Positions 45,074-54,205 of a DNA stretch of 64,000 nt are shown here, piece by piece (the first letter of the stretch is position 1; each line of letters begins with the position of its first letter). Source of the DNA: JAWVYT01 sp046483065 (GTDB taxonomy: Bacteria > Gemmatimonadota > Gemmatimonadetes > Longimicrobiales > RSA9). The translations under genes were made by a program, and so were the position numbers. The notes under the pieces are model-generated. The model was not told where the DNA came from and did not search any database. It was given only the letters and a program-made list of their open reading frames with translations. The DNA is taken from contig JAWODW010000075.1 in the NCBI GenBank assembly GCA_046483065.1, positions 1 to 64,000 on the forward strand, given 5' to 3'.

Positions 45074-46230
45074 GCCTTCACTCCCACCCAGAGGTCTTCG
45101 CGCGTCGGTGCGTCCACCGCGTGCGTACGTTCGATGATCTCGTCGATGGTCTCGGGCGTCACGTCCCGCCCGCCGAGCCCCAGCACGTAGCCGTACAGCG
45201 TGGGGCGGTCGTCCCGAGGTACGTCGTAGAGCGCCGAGCGGATCTCCTCGGCGAAGATCCCACCGTGGCCCGGCGATATGTTGCGGTCGAGAACGGCCAC
45301 CTTGCGGGCTCCGCGAAGCAGCTTCCGGAGCGGCACCGTGGGGAACGGCCGGAACATCTTGACCTTCACGAGGCCGATCTTCTCGCCGTCCTCGCGCCGC
45401 TGATCGATCACCGTGCGGGTGGTGGACGTGACGGTCCCGGACGTGACGAGGATCAGGTCCGCGTCATCGATGCGGTACGCCTCGAGGGCGCCGTAACCGC
45501 GGCCGGTGAGGAGGCGCCAGTCGGCATCGATCTCCGGGTAGAGGTTGAGCGCCCGTCGCATGGCCTCCTGCTGGTCCCAGCGCATCTCCATGTACGCATC
45601 GGGACGGACCAGGGCGTTGAAGGCCTGCGGGTTCTCCGGGTCCAGCTTCACGTCGGCTTCCCGCTTCGGCAGGAACTCGTCCACCAGCGCCTGCTCCGGC
45701 ACGTCCACGGGCTCGCTGGTGTGCGACAGGAAGAACGCGTCCAGGATGATCATGACCGGGAGGTTCACCAGCTCGGCCAGCTTGAACGCCTGGATCGTGG
45801 TGTCCAGCACTTCCTGGTTGTTCTCGCAGTAGAGCTGGACCCAGCCCGTGTCCCGCTGGCTCAGCGAGTCGTTCTGGTCGGTCCAGATGTTCCAGCCCGG
45901 GCCCATGGCCCGGTTCACGTTGGCCATGACGATGGGATGCCGCGCCCCCGCCGCCCAGTGCAGGAGCTCGTGCATCAGCGCCAGCCCCTGGCTCGACGTG
46001 GCGGTGAACGTACGGACGCCCGTGGCGCTGGCGCCCATGCACGCCGCCATGGCCGAGTGCTCACTCTCGACCTTGATGAAGCGTGCATCGAGATCGCCGC
46101 TCCCGCACATCTCCGAGAGCATCTCCACGATCTGCGTCTGCGGCGTGATGGGGTACGCGGAGATGACCTCCGACCGGGCCAGCTTCACGCCCAGGCTCAC
46201 CGCGTGGTTCCCGACCATGACCTTCTTCAC
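45070..46230 (-). CDS. porA: Pyruvate:ferredoxin oxidoreductase alpha subunit
   Basis: A 386-residue subunit with the pyruvate-type signature AYPITPQTQIVEML and NRAMGPGWNIWTDQNDSL, then SHTSEPVDVPEQ, which is close to archaeal and Thermotoga PorA. GTG at 46230 is chosen because it overlaps the upstream stop as GTGA and has GGGAGGGG just before it; ATG at 46218 is the alternative. The alpha subunit binds substrate and CoA with the beta subunit. Confidence 0.92.
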   Translation of the reverse strand: MKKVMVGNHAVSLGVKLARSEVISAYPITPQTQIVEMLSEMCGSGDLDARFIKVESEHSAMAACMGASATGVRTFTATSSQGLALMHELLHWAAGARHPIVMANVNRAMGPGWNIWTDQNDSLSQRDTGWVQLYCENNQEVLDTTIQAFKLAELVNLPVMIILDAFFLSHTSEPVDVPEQALVDEFLPKREADVKLDPENPQAFNALVRPDAYMEMRWDQQEAMRRALNLYPEIDADWRLLTGRGYGALEAYRIDDADLILVTSGTVTSTTRTVIDQRREDGEKIGLVKVKMFRPFPTVPLRKLLRGARKVAVLDRNISPGHGGIFAEEIRSALYDVPRDDRPTLYGYVLGLGGRDVTPETIDEIIERTHAVDAPTREDLWVGVKA

Positions 46231-47963
46231 AGCCCCTCCCGCGTCATGACAATGGCCCCGCGCGGACACTCTTCCGCGCACAGGCCGCACCCCTTGCAGT
46301 AGTCCATGTCCACCTCGAACCCGCCCTCCGGCTTCCGACGGATCGCGTTGTCCGGGCAGAAGACCAGACAGACCTCACAGTCGTTGCAGACGGCGCAGTT
46401 GAAGCACCGCTTGGCTTCCGCCACCGCCTCCGCCAGGTCCAGCCCCAGGTTCACCTCGCCGAAGTCCATGGGGCCGTTCTTGGTTCGCTCCTCGGCCCGC
46501 GCCTCGTGACGGAAGTGGGCCAGCTGGAGCTCCGGGATGTCCACCACCTCGTTGGTGGGATCCGTCCGCCGGACCGGGTCATCGCCCCGATAGCGGGAGA
46601 TACTCACGTTGCCGGCGCCCCAGCGCAGGGCGTCCACCGCACCGTCCGGGTCCGCCGCCTCGTCGGTCAGGCCCCGCAGGTACCGGTCGATCCCGATGGC
46701 GGCCCGCTTCCCGGACCCCAGCGCGTCGGACACCGTCCGGTCCTCGCCCGCTACATCTCCGCCGGCGAAGAACGCCGGAGCGCTCGTGGCACCCAGGGCG
46801 TCCACCGTCACGGCGCCCCACTCCTCTTCGAAGGCTCCGGGCAGCACGTCCAGCTCCGTCTCCTCCCCGATGGCCGTGAGCACTGTGTCGACCTCGATGC
46901 TGAAGCCGCCATCGTCGATGGGGACCGGGCGTCGCCGACCGCTCTCGTCGGGCTCGCCCAGCTCCATCCGCGTCACGTGCATCCGGTCCAGGCGGCCGTC
47001 CTCGTGGTGGAACGACTCCGGCGAGGCCAGGAAGACGAACTCGATCCCCTCGGCCATGGCCTCCTCGACCTCCTGGTCGATGGCCGGCATCTGCTCCCGC
47101 GTCCGCCGGTAGACCACGATGGGCTCGGAGCCGAGCCGGAGCGCGGTGCGGGCGCAGTCCATGGCGGTATTGCCGCCGCCGATGACCGCCACCCGGTGGC
47201 CGAGGTCGGGGCGGTTGCCCCGGTTCACGGCCTTCAGGAAGTCGAGCCCCGGCACCACGCCCGGGCCATCCTCACCGGGCACGCCCAGCGGCCTTCCCTT
47301 GTGGGCGCCCGTGGCCAGAAAGACGGCGTCGTAGCCCTCCAGCTCTTCCCGGGCCGCATCGCCCTCCAGGCGCACGCCCGTCTGGATCTCGATCCCCATG
47401 GACTCGTACCGCTCGATCTGTCGGTCCAGGATCTCCCGGGGCAGACGGTACGACGGGATCCCCTGGCGCAGCATCCCGCCGGCTTCCTCGGCCTCGTCGT
47501 AGACCGTCACCCCGTACCCGAGGCGCGCCAGGTGGTACGCCGCCGACAGGCCCGCCGGCCCCGCGCCGACGATCGCAACCCGCGCGTCATGGGTTCGCTC
47601 CGGTGCCGACGGGTGTGCCCGGCTCAAAATCTCGTCGCCCACCGCCCGCTCGATGGCGTGGACGGCCACCGCCGCGTCGAACTCCCGGCGGTTGCACCCC
47701 GCCTCGCACGGATGGTGGCAGACCCGGCCCGTGATGGCGGGCATCGGGTTCTCCCGCATCAGGAGCTCGAGGGCGTCGTCGAGGCGATCCTGGCGCAGCA
47801 GATTCAGGTAGCCCTGCACATCCACGCCGGCGGGGCACGCCTGATTGCACGGCGCTACCGCGTCGCGGTACATGGGCCGGATGTACTTCCACGACCCCGT
47901 CTTGTTCTCCAGGGTCGACGTGCTGCTCATGGAGACCAGGGGCGCGCCGAACGGGCTAGACAT
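46227..47963 (-). CDS. GltD-like FAD oxidoreductase with ferredoxin tail
   Basis: A 578-residue flavoprotein. The N-terminus has the GltD-type iron-sulfur helical domain (CNQACPAGVDVQGYL, CHHPCEAGC), then an FAD motif VAIVGAGPAGLSAAYHLA and an NAD(P) motif VAVIGGGNTAMDCA. The last 90 residues carry two [4Fe-4S] motifs (CNDCEVCLVFCP and CKGCGLCAEECP), the content normally found in the PorD delta subunit. It lies inside the por operon and overlaps porG by 8 bases. It probably passes electrons between the PFOR clusters and NAD(P)H. ATG at 47963 has GGAGG upstream. Confidence 0.9.
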   Translation of the reverse strand: MSSPFGAPLVSMSSTSTLENKTGSWKYIRPMYRDAVAPCNQACPAGVDVQGYLNLLRQDRLDDALELLMRENPMPAITGRVCHHPCEAGCNRREFDAAVAVHAIERAVGDEILSRAHPSAPERTHDARVAIVGAGPAGLSAAYHLARLGYGVTVYDEAEEAGGMLRQGIPSYRLPREILDRQIERYESMGIEIQTGVRLEGDAAREELEGYDAVFLATGAHKGRPLGVPGEDGPGVVPGLDFLKAVNRGNRPDLGHRVAVIGGGNTAMDCARTALRLGSEPIVVYRRTREQMPAIDQEVEEAMAEGIEFVFLASPESFHHEDGRLDRMHVTRMELGEPDESGRRRPVPIDDGGFSIEVDTVLTAIGEETELDVLPGAFEEEWGAVTVDALGATSAPAFFAGGDVAGEDRTVSDALGSGKRAAIGIDRYLRGLTDEAADPDGAVDALRWGAGNVSISRYRGDDPVRRTDPTNEVVDIPELQLAHFRHEARAEERTKNGPMDFGEVNLGLDLAEAVAEAKRCFNCAVCNDCEVCLVFCPDNAIRRKPEGGFEVDMDYCKGCGLCAEECPRGAIVMTREGL

Positions 47964-48540
47964 GGGCCACCTCCGCATCCGCGTCTTCCAGGGTCCGGAC
48001 GACCTCCGCCGCCTCCCGGGCCGCCGCCTTGTTCTCCTCCGTACGCGACGGGACCTCCTCGTCGATGGCGGCGCAGACACTGTCCAGACTCACAACCCCC
48101 GACCAGGTGGCGAACGCGCCCAGGATGGCCGTGTTCACGATGGGTTGGGACTTGCTCCCGATCCCCCGGGCCGTGGCCACCGAGCTGGCGTCCACTGTGG
48201 CCACTTCGAACCGGTCCGTCAGGTGCGGGTACGCCGAAGGGGGCCGATCCGTGTTGATCAGGATGCCGCCCCCTTCCTTGAGTCCCGCGGTCACGTCTAT
48301 GGCGTCCACCAGCGTCGAGTCGAGAATGATCAGGTCGTCCGGCTCCCGGATCTCGCAGCGGAGCCGGATCGGCTCATCGTCGAGCCGCAGAAACGCCGTC
48401 ACCGGCGCCCCGCGTCTCTCCACTCCGAATGCCGGAAATGACTGGACCCAGCGGTCTTCGCGGAACAGCGCCACGGCCAGCACCTTGGAGGCGATGACCG
48501 CACCCTGTCCGCCCCGCCCATGGATGCGAAGCTCCCGCAT
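47956..48540 (-). CDS. porG: Pyruvate:ferredoxin oxidoreductase gamma subunit
   Basis: A 194-residue 2-oxoacid:acceptor oxidoreductase gamma subunit. The family start RIHGRGGQGAVIASKVLA and FPAFGVERRGAPVTAFLRL are clear. AAAGGAG stands 7 bases before the ATG at 48540. It is the first gene of the por operon, whose promoter must lie in the 240 bases up to the divergent gene at 48780. Confidence 0.92.
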   Translation of the reverse strand: MRELRIHGRGGQGAVIASKVLAVALFREDRWVQSFPAFGVERRGAPVTAFLRLDDEPIRLRCEIREPDDLIILDSTLVDAIDVTAGLKEGGGILINTDRPPSAYPHLTDRFEVATVDASSVATARGIGSKSQPIVNTAILGAFATWSGVVSLDSVCAAIDEEVPSRTEENKAAAREAAEVVRTLEDADAEVAHV

Positions 48541-48779
48541 CGAGTACTCCTTTCGAGCGTTGCTCATTTGGCACGGATATCCACAAAGAAGATGACGGAA
48601 ATACGGGGGTGACGACGTAGGGAGGTGCTTTAAAGTCGTGTGGGAGATCACAGGACCGCCCGGCAGGGGTTTGCCGGAAATGCCAGAACCGCCCCGTTTA
48701 CCCATTGCACGGCACAGGCCAGAAGGTCTAGCTTCAAGAAGCCCCATCTACCCGCGGGAGGACCACGAGGAGGTCGATC

Positions 48780-48977
48780 ATGGAGCTGTCCCCCGCAGAG
48801 ATCCGCCGCGCCATGGAATGGCTGCTGCCCCTGGGCGTCTGCTGCACCGAGGCCCAGGCGGATGGCGTACCGTGCGCCGAGCTCGGCCGTGACTGCCTGG
48901 AGTGCGAGCACGCGGAACCCGTCCGCAGGCTGCTGCTGAAGCTCGCCGCCGAAGTACCGGAGGCGGAGCGTCACTAG
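48780..48977 (+). CDS. Small Cys-rich hypothetical protein
   Basis: A 65-residue soluble protein with five cysteines clustered in the middle (GVCCTEAQ, VPCAELGRDCLECEH), suggesting a metal or cluster site. GAGGAGG precedes the ATG. No family is recognised. The SDR-DUF2867 gene begins 22 bases downstream on the same strand. Confidence 0.65.
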   Translation: MELSPAEIRRAMEWLLPLGVCCTEAQADGVPCAELGRDCLECEHAEPVRRLLLKLAAEVPEAERH

Positions 48978-48998
48978 TCCCATCGGCCTGCGGACCTC

Positions 48999-50519
48999 AT
49001 GGGGGACCTGACAGGCTCCGGGGCCCCACTCCCTGGTGCCGAGGCGTCCGTCGAGGTGAGCCGGAAGGACGGCCCGATCCTGGTGACCGGCGCCAGCGGC
49101 TACGTGGGCGGCCGGCTCATCCGGGTGCTCGCGAACCGGGGGCACGAGGTCCGGGGGATGTCGCGTCGCCCCGAGTACCTGGCGCCGCGGCTCCCCGAGA
49201 GTGCGGAGGCCGTGGCCGGCGACGCCCTGGACGCCGGCTCGCTGGCCCCCGCCATGGAGAGGGTCGACACGGCCTATTACCTGATCCACTCCATGGAGGG
49301 CGAAGACTTCCGGGAGGAGGACCGTCGGGCGGCCGAGAACTTCGCGGCGGCGGCCGGGTCCGCGGGCGTGCGCCGGATCATCTACCTTGGTGGCCTCGGC
49401 TCCGCCGATGACCTGTCGGCGCACCTGGCCAGCCGGCAGGAAGTGGGGGCGATCCTGCGGGCGTCCGGGGTCCCGACGCTGGAGCTGCAGGCCTCCATCA
49501 TCCTGGGCTCGGGCAGCCTCTCGTTCGAGATGCTCCGCTCCCTGGTGGAGCACCTCCCGGTCATGGTCACGCCCCGGTGGGTGAGCCAGGAAGCGCAGCC
49601 CATCGCCATTGAAGACGTCCTCAACTACCTGGTGGCCGGGATCGACGTGGAGCTCGACGGGAGCGAGGTCGTACAGATCGGCGGGCCCGACCGGGTCTCC
49701 TACGGCGACCTCATGATGGAGTACGCCGATCAGCGAGGGCTGAGCCGCACGATGATCCCTGTTCCGCTGCTCACCCCCTACCTGTCGAGTCTCTGGCTCG
49801 GGCTCGTCACCCCGGTCTACGCCCGGGTGGGCCGGAAGCTGGTGGACAGCCTGAAGAACAAGACGGTGGTGGACTCGGACCGGGCCCGTGAGCTCTTCCC
49901 CACCATCGAGCCCCGTCCCGTCCCCGAGGCCATCGCACGGGCGCTGGCCAACGAAGACCGGGAGCTGGCCGAGACCCGCTGGAACGACGCCCTGGCGTAC
50001 GGGGCCGACGCCGGCGGCTACGGCGGCGAGCGGTTCGGGCTCCGTCGGGTCGACTCCCGGACCGTCACCGTGGAGGTTCCACCCGAGGAGGCGTTCGAGC
50101 CGATCCGCCGCATCGGCGGCGAGACGGGCTGGTACTGGGGCAGCTGGCTCTGGCGGCTCCGGGGCTTTCTCGACCTGCTGCTGGGCGGCGTGGGCGTCCG
50201 CCGCGGCCGCCGCGATCCCGACCACCTGGTACCGGGCGACGCCGTGGACTTCTGGCGCGTCGAAGCCATCGAGGACGACCGGCTCCTTCGACTCCACGCC
50301 GAGATGAAGCTCCCGGGCCGGGCATGGCTCCAGTTCGAGGTCCAGGGCGACGACGCGGGCTCCACCGACGACGCCGGCTCCACCATCCGCCAGACCGCGA
50401 TCTTCGACCCCGTAGGCCTCGCCGGGCTCGCCTACTGGTACGGCATCTACCCGCTGCACTCCATGGTCTTCCGCGGGATGCTGCGCGGGATCGCCCGGGC
50501 GGCGGAGACTGGCGGCTGA
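48999..50519 (+). CDS. NAD(P)-binding SDR fused to DUF2867
   Basis: A 506-residue two-domain protein. Residues about 25-300 are an atypical SDR/NmrA-like Rossmann domain (ILVTGASGYVGGRLIRVLA). Residues about 350-500 are DUF2867, an SRPBCC-like region (GWYWGSWLWRLRGFLD and WRVEAIEDDRLLRLHAEMKLPG). This fusion is well represented in bacteria, but its substrate is unknown. A link to envelope or quinone metabolism would be a guess. Confidence 0.86.
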   Translation: MGDLTGSGAPLPGAEASVEVSRKDGPILVTGASGYVGGRLIRVLANRGHEVRGMSRRPEYLAPRLPESAEAVAGDALDAGSLAPAMERVDTAYYLIHSMEGEDFREEDRRAAENFAAAAGSAGVRRIIYLGGLGSADDLSAHLASRQEVGAILRASGVPTLELQASIILGSGSLSFEMLRSLVEHLPVMVTPRWVSQEAQPIAIEDVLNYLVAGIDVELDGSEVVQIGGPDRVSYGDLMMEYADQRGLSRTMIPVPLLTPYLSSLWLGLVTPVYARVGRKLVDSLKNKTVVDSDRARELFPTIEPRPVPEAIARALANEDRELAETRWNDALAYGADAGGYGGERFGLRRVDSRTVTVEVPPEEAFEPIRRIGGETGWYWGSWLWRLRGFLDLLLGGVGVRRGRRDPDHLVPGDAVDFWRVEAIEDDRLLRLHAEMKLPGRAWLQFEVQGDDAGSTDDAGSTIRQTAIFDPVGLAGLAYWYGIYPLHSMVFRGMLRGIARAAETGG

Positions 50520-50626
50520 AGACGCGGCGAGGACGAACGGATGTGACGAGGCCTCGATCCTCGCCGGGCCACGGAACCTCCGCGTCGGGACAATTCCCCG
50601 AACGAAGACAACGCCGGGCCTTACTC

Positions 50627-50724
50627 GGGGACTTCACTACGGATATCGTGGGGACCTCCCCAAAGAGGTGGTGGGCGGGGGGGGTCTTCGGGGGATTCCA
50701 TACAGATATCGTAGGGAATCCCCC
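50627..50724. repeat. Pair of 35-bp palindromic repeats with GATATC centre
   Basis: Copy 1 spans 50627-50661 and copy 2 spans 50690-50724; they match at about 26 of 35 positions and share TACNGATATCGT at the centre. Copy 2 has perfect ten-base arms (GGGGGATTCC/GGAATCCCCC) and copy 1 has weaker arms. They lie in the 349-base gap before the CocE gene. The rest of the gap shows no gene. Confidence 0.8.
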
Positions 50725-50868
50725 AACCGACTCCCGGGCGACCCGATGTTCGGGGCATTTTCTACAACGCAGCTGCGACGTCGGTGTTGCTCACGGCCGC
50801 GCACTTCCCCAGCTTGCCGGCGGAGCCTCAACCGCCATGGCCGCCGGCCAGAACCACCGGAGAAGATG

Positions 50869-52986
50869 ATGCGTCCTTCGCTGCGCGCTTCGCGCCTCCT
50901 CACCCTGCTCCCCGGGCTCCTGCTCCTCGCCGCGTGCGCCTCGGGGCCCACGCCCCCTCGCCCTTACGCGCCCGAACCCGACACGGCCGCGGCGGAGCCC
51001 GACACGGCCACGGTCTCGGCGGCGGCGGCGGGCGCCGAGACGCGGCCGGTGGACGCCGAATACGTCCGGGCGCACTACACGAAGCGGGAGGTCCACATCC
51101 CCATGCGGGACGGGACGCGGCTCTTCACGGCGATCTACACGCCGAAGGACACGTCAGAGAGTTACCCGGTCATGCTCTTCCGAACGCCCTACAGCGTGGG
51201 GCCGTACGGCCCGGACGCGTACCCCGGCTCGCTGGGGCCGAACGAGGCGTTCACCCGGGGCGGCTACATCTTCGTCTACCAGGACGTACGGGGCCGGATG
51301 ATGAGCGAGGGGCAGTTCGTGAACATGACGCCCCACGTGGCGGAGAAGGAGGGCCCGGAGGACGTCGACGAGAGCAGCGACACGTACGACACCATCGAAT
51401 GGGTGCTGGCGAACGTGGACGGGCACAACGGGCGGGTGGGCCAGTGGGGGATCTCGTACCCCGGGTTCTACAGCGCCGCCGGGATGATCGACGCCCACCC
51501 GGCGCTCAAGGCGGTGAGTCCGCAGGCGCCCATCGCCGACTGGTGGTACGACGACTTCCACCACAACGGCGCGTTCTTCCTCCCCCACTTCTTCGGCTTC
51601 TTCTGGTTCTTCGGCCAGGCGCGTCCCGAGCCCACTACCGAGTGGCCGGAGCCGCTGGAGTACGGCCACGTGGACGGCTACGCGTTCTACCGTGAGCTGG
51701 GGCCGCTGGCGAACATCAACGACGACTGGTACCGACACCGGGTCGCCTTCTGGGACTCGGTCATCGCCCACCCGCACTACGACGCGTTCTGGCAGCGCCG
51801 CAACATCGTGCCGCACCTGGACGATGTGGCGCCGGCCGTGCTCGTGGTGGGCGGCTGGTACGACGCCGAGGACCTCTACGGGCCGCTGGCCATCTACCAG
51901 TCCATCGAGGCCCGGGATCCGGACACCGATACGAAGATCATCGAGGGCCCGTGGGTCCACGGCGGGTGGTCGCGTACCGCCGGCGACCGGCTCGGCGACG
52001 CGTGGTTCGGGCAGCCCACGTCGGAGTTCTACCGGGACAGCGTGGAGCTGCCGTGGTTCCGGCACCACCTGAAGGGCGGGCCCGACCCGGGCCTCGCCGA
52101 GGCCACCATGTTCGACACGGGTCGCAACGAGTGGCGCCGGTTCGATGAATGGACGCCGGCGTCGGCCAGCGAGCGATCGCTCTACATGGCCCCCGGCGGC
52201 GGGCTGACGTGGGAGCCCGACGCGCCGCCCCCGCCCACCGGGGAGGGCTTCAGTCGGCTGAATGACGCCGGCCGCTCCGACCCGGGCTACGACGAGTGGA
52301 CCAGCGACCCGGCCGACCCCGTCCCCTTCACCCGCGAGGTCACGCTGGGGATGACCCGGCCGTACCTCACCGAGGACCAGCGCTTCGCCGCCCGGCGGCC
52401 TGACGTGGTGACGTACCGGAGCGAGGTGCTCACCGAGGACGTGACGGTGGCCGGGCCCATGGTGGCCGAGCTGTTCGTCTCCACCTCGGGGACGGCCGGC
52501 GACTGGATCGTGAAGGTCATCGACGAGTTCCCGCCCGACGCCGAGGACACGCCGGCAGCCCGGGACCGGGATGGGTTCCGGACCGGCGGCTACCAGATGC
52601 TGGTCCGGGGCGACGTGATCCGCGGCCGATACCGGAACAGCCCCAGCGACCCGGAGCCGCTCGTCCCCGGCGAGGTTACGAAGGTGGAGGTGCCGCTGCT
52701 GGACGTGCTGCACACGTTCCGGGCGGGCCACCGGATCATGGTCCAGGTCCAGAGCACCTGGTTCCCGCTGGTGGACCTGAACCCGCACACGTACGTGGAC
52801 AACCTGTACGAGCTGGACAGCATCGAGCCGTTCGTCCCGGCCACCCAGCGGGTCTGGCGGACCACGGAGCACCCGTCCCGGCTCCGGGTACAGCTGCTGC
52901 CGCAGACCGAGTCACCGGGCGCCGCGGCACCGGGCGCCGCGGCCCAAGACATCGAGGCACCGAACCCCGAATCACCGAACCTTTGA
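50869..52986 (+). CDS. CocE/NonD-family hydrolase lipoprotein
   Basis: A 705-residue lipoprotein (lipobox LLAAC, Cys23) of the CocE/X-Pro dipeptidyl-peptidase/alpha-amino-acid ester hydrolase family. The nucleophile is Ser196 in WGISYPG. Downstream are GGWYDAEDLYG with the acid residue and GPWVHGGWS with the histidine. The C-terminal third is the jelly-roll X-Pro_C domain. It may release N-terminal dipeptides or hydrolyse amino-acid esters at the cell surface. GGAG lies 6 bases before the ATG at 50869; an ATG at 50866 is also possible. Confidence 0.9.
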   Translation: MRPSLRASRLLTLLPGLLLLAACASGPTPPRPYAPEPDTAAAEPDTATVSAAAAGAETRPVDAEYVRAHYTKREVHIPMRDGTRLFTAIYTPKDTSESYPVMLFRTPYSVGPYGPDAYPGSLGPNEAFTRGGYIFVYQDVRGRMMSEGQFVNMTPHVAEKEGPEDVDESSDTYDTIEWVLANVDGHNGRVGQWGISYPGFYSAAGMIDAHPALKAVSPQAPIADWWYDDFHHNGAFFLPHFFGFFWFFGQARPEPTTEWPEPLEYGHVDGYAFYRELGPLANINDDWYRHRVAFWDSVIAHPHYDAFWQRRNIVPHLDDVAPAVLVVGGWYDAEDLYGPLAIYQSIEARDPDTDTKIIEGPWVHGGWSRTAGDRLGDAWFGQPTSEFYRDSVELPWFRHHLKGGPDPGLAEATMFDTGRNEWRRFDEWTPASASERSLYMAPGGGLTWEPDAPPPPTGEGFSRLNDAGRSDPGYDEWTSDPADPVPFTREVTLGMTRPYLTEDQRFAARRPDVVTYRSEVLTEDVTVAGPMVAELFVSTSGTAGDWIVKVIDEFPPDAEDTPAARDRDGFRTGGYQMLVRGDVIRGRYRNSPSDPEPLVPGEVTKVEVPLLDVLHTFRAGHRIMVQVQSTWFPLVDLNPHTYVDNLYELDSIEPFVPATQRVWRTTEHPSRLRVQLLPQTESPGAAAPGAAAQDIEAPNPESPNL

Positions 52987-52990
52987 GGCG

Positions 52991-53614
52991 ATGCCACATC
53001 ACCTGATCGAAGGGCTCCAGCGCTTCAAGCGCGAGACGTTCCCCCGCTACCGCGACCGCTACCGCCGGCTGGTGGACGAGGGCCAGAAACCGTCCACGCT
53101 GTTCATCGGCTGCGCCGACTCACGGGTGGTCCCCGACATGCTCCTGGACGCCGGGCCGGGTGAGCTGTTCCTGGTCCGGAACGTGGCCGCCCTGGTCCCG
53201 CCGTTCGAGCCCGACGGCGCCTACCACGGGACGGCCGCCGGGATCGAGTACGCCGTACAGCACCTGCGGGTCACCGACATCGTGGTCTGCGGCCACAGCC
53301 ACTGCGGCGGGATCCGGGCGCTCTACGACGCGCCGGACCCGGAGACCCCGCACATCAGCCGGTGGCTGGAGCTGGCCCGGCGAGCCCGGGTGGACGACGA
53401 TGGGGACGGCAACGAGCCGTCGAACGCCATCCTCCGCCGCGCGGAGCAGCGCTCCATTGCCCTCCAGCTCGAGCGGCTGCTGACGTACCCGATGGTGCAG
53501 CGGGAAGTGGACGAAGGGACGCTGTCCCTCCACGGCTGGCACTACATCATCGAGGAGGGCCGGGTCCTGGCCCTGGACGTGGACCGGGAAGAGTTCGTGC
53601 CGATCGGCGAGTAG
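52991..53614 (+). CDS. Beta-class carbonic anhydrase
   Basis: A 207-residue zinc enzyme interconverting CO2 and bicarbonate. Ligands are Cys41, His102 and Cys105, with the Asp43-Arg45 dyad (GCADSR and VCGHSHCGG). It begins 4 bases after the CocE stop, implying co-transcription with an enzyme of unrelated function. It could supply bicarbonate for carboxylases or balance the CO2 released by PFOR. Confidence 0.92.
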   Translation: MPHHLIEGLQRFKRETFPRYRDRYRRLVDEGQKPSTLFIGCADSRVVPDMLLDAGPGELFLVRNVAALVPPFEPDGAYHGTAAGIEYAVQHLRVTDIVVCGHSHCGGIRALYDAPDPETPHISRWLELARRARVDDDGDGNEPSNAILRRAEQRSIALQLERLLTYPMVQREVDEGTLSLHGWHYIIEEGRVLALDVDREEFVPIGE

Positions 53615-53622
53615 GGGCTCTG

Positions 53623-53958
53623 CTACGCCACCAGCACCCGGATGCGGGACGCCAGCTCTTCGTCGAGGGCGATCTCGGTGCGGCCCATGCGGAGCACCCA
53701 TGCGGGGGACCGCTGGACCACGCGCAGCCGCACGCCGGGGAGGATCCCGAGCCCCGCCAGCTTGGCGGCCTGGGCGGTCCACGGCTCTTCCAGGCAGCTC
53801 ACCGAGCCCCGGGCGCCCCGGCTGAGGGTGGTCAGGGGGACGGAGCCGCACTCGGAGCACTCGTCCTCACCGGGGACGGGGGCGCCGGCGTCGCACGCGT
53901 CCTTCCAGCCGGCCACGCCCTTCAGGGTGTCCTTGAGCAGTTCGACGAGCGTCATCAT
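53623..53958 (-). CDS. feoA: FeoA-domain protein with N-terminal extension
   Basis: A 111-residue protein whose C-terminal 70 residues are a FeoA SH3-like domain (LAGLGILPGVRLRVVQRSPAW). The first 45 residues are extra and contain Cys22 and Cys34-x2-Cys37. FeoA assists FeoB in ferrous iron uptake. The ATG overlaps the stop of the zinc-ribbon gene (ATGA), so expression is coupled to it. Confidence 0.87.
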   Translation of the reverse strand: MMTLVELLKDTLKGVAGWKDACDAGAPVPGEDECSECGSVPLTTLSRGARGSVSCLEEPWTAQAAKLAGLGILPGVRLRVVQRSPAWVLRMGRTEIALDEELASRIRVLVA

Positions 53959-54185
53959 CCGATCCACTCCTTCAGCTTGATGAGCCAGCCCGGCTCCTTG
54001 GCGTTCTCGTAGCCGCAATGGGGACACCGCATGAGGCTGCACCCCTTGCTCAGGGGGCACGCCTGGCAGGTGGCCTGGCTCCGGTCCTCCACGAACTCCC
54101 GGCCGCAGAAGCCGCAGGTGACCGCCTTCTCGCCGGGGTCGGCGTGGGCCGGGCCGTTCGCGGACGACGGCTCGCCGTCTCTCAT
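53955..54185 (-). CDS. Small zinc-ribbon protein of the feo operon
   Basis: A 76-residue cytosolic protein with three metal-type cysteine groups (CGFCGREF, CQACPLSKGC, CPHCGYEN). It lies between feoB and feoA, with a 20-base gap after feoB and a four-base overlap with feoA. Similar small Cys-rich proteins occur in feo operons (FeoC-like or ribbon types). It may sense oxygen or iron, or stabilise the transporter; this is inference. Confidence 0.75.
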   Translation of the reverse strand: MRDGEPSSANGPAHADPGEKAVTCGFCGREFVEDRSQATCQACPLSKGCSLMRCPHCGYENAKEPGWLIKLKEWIG

Positions 54186-54205
54186 CGCCGACCCTTCGTT
54201 CAACC

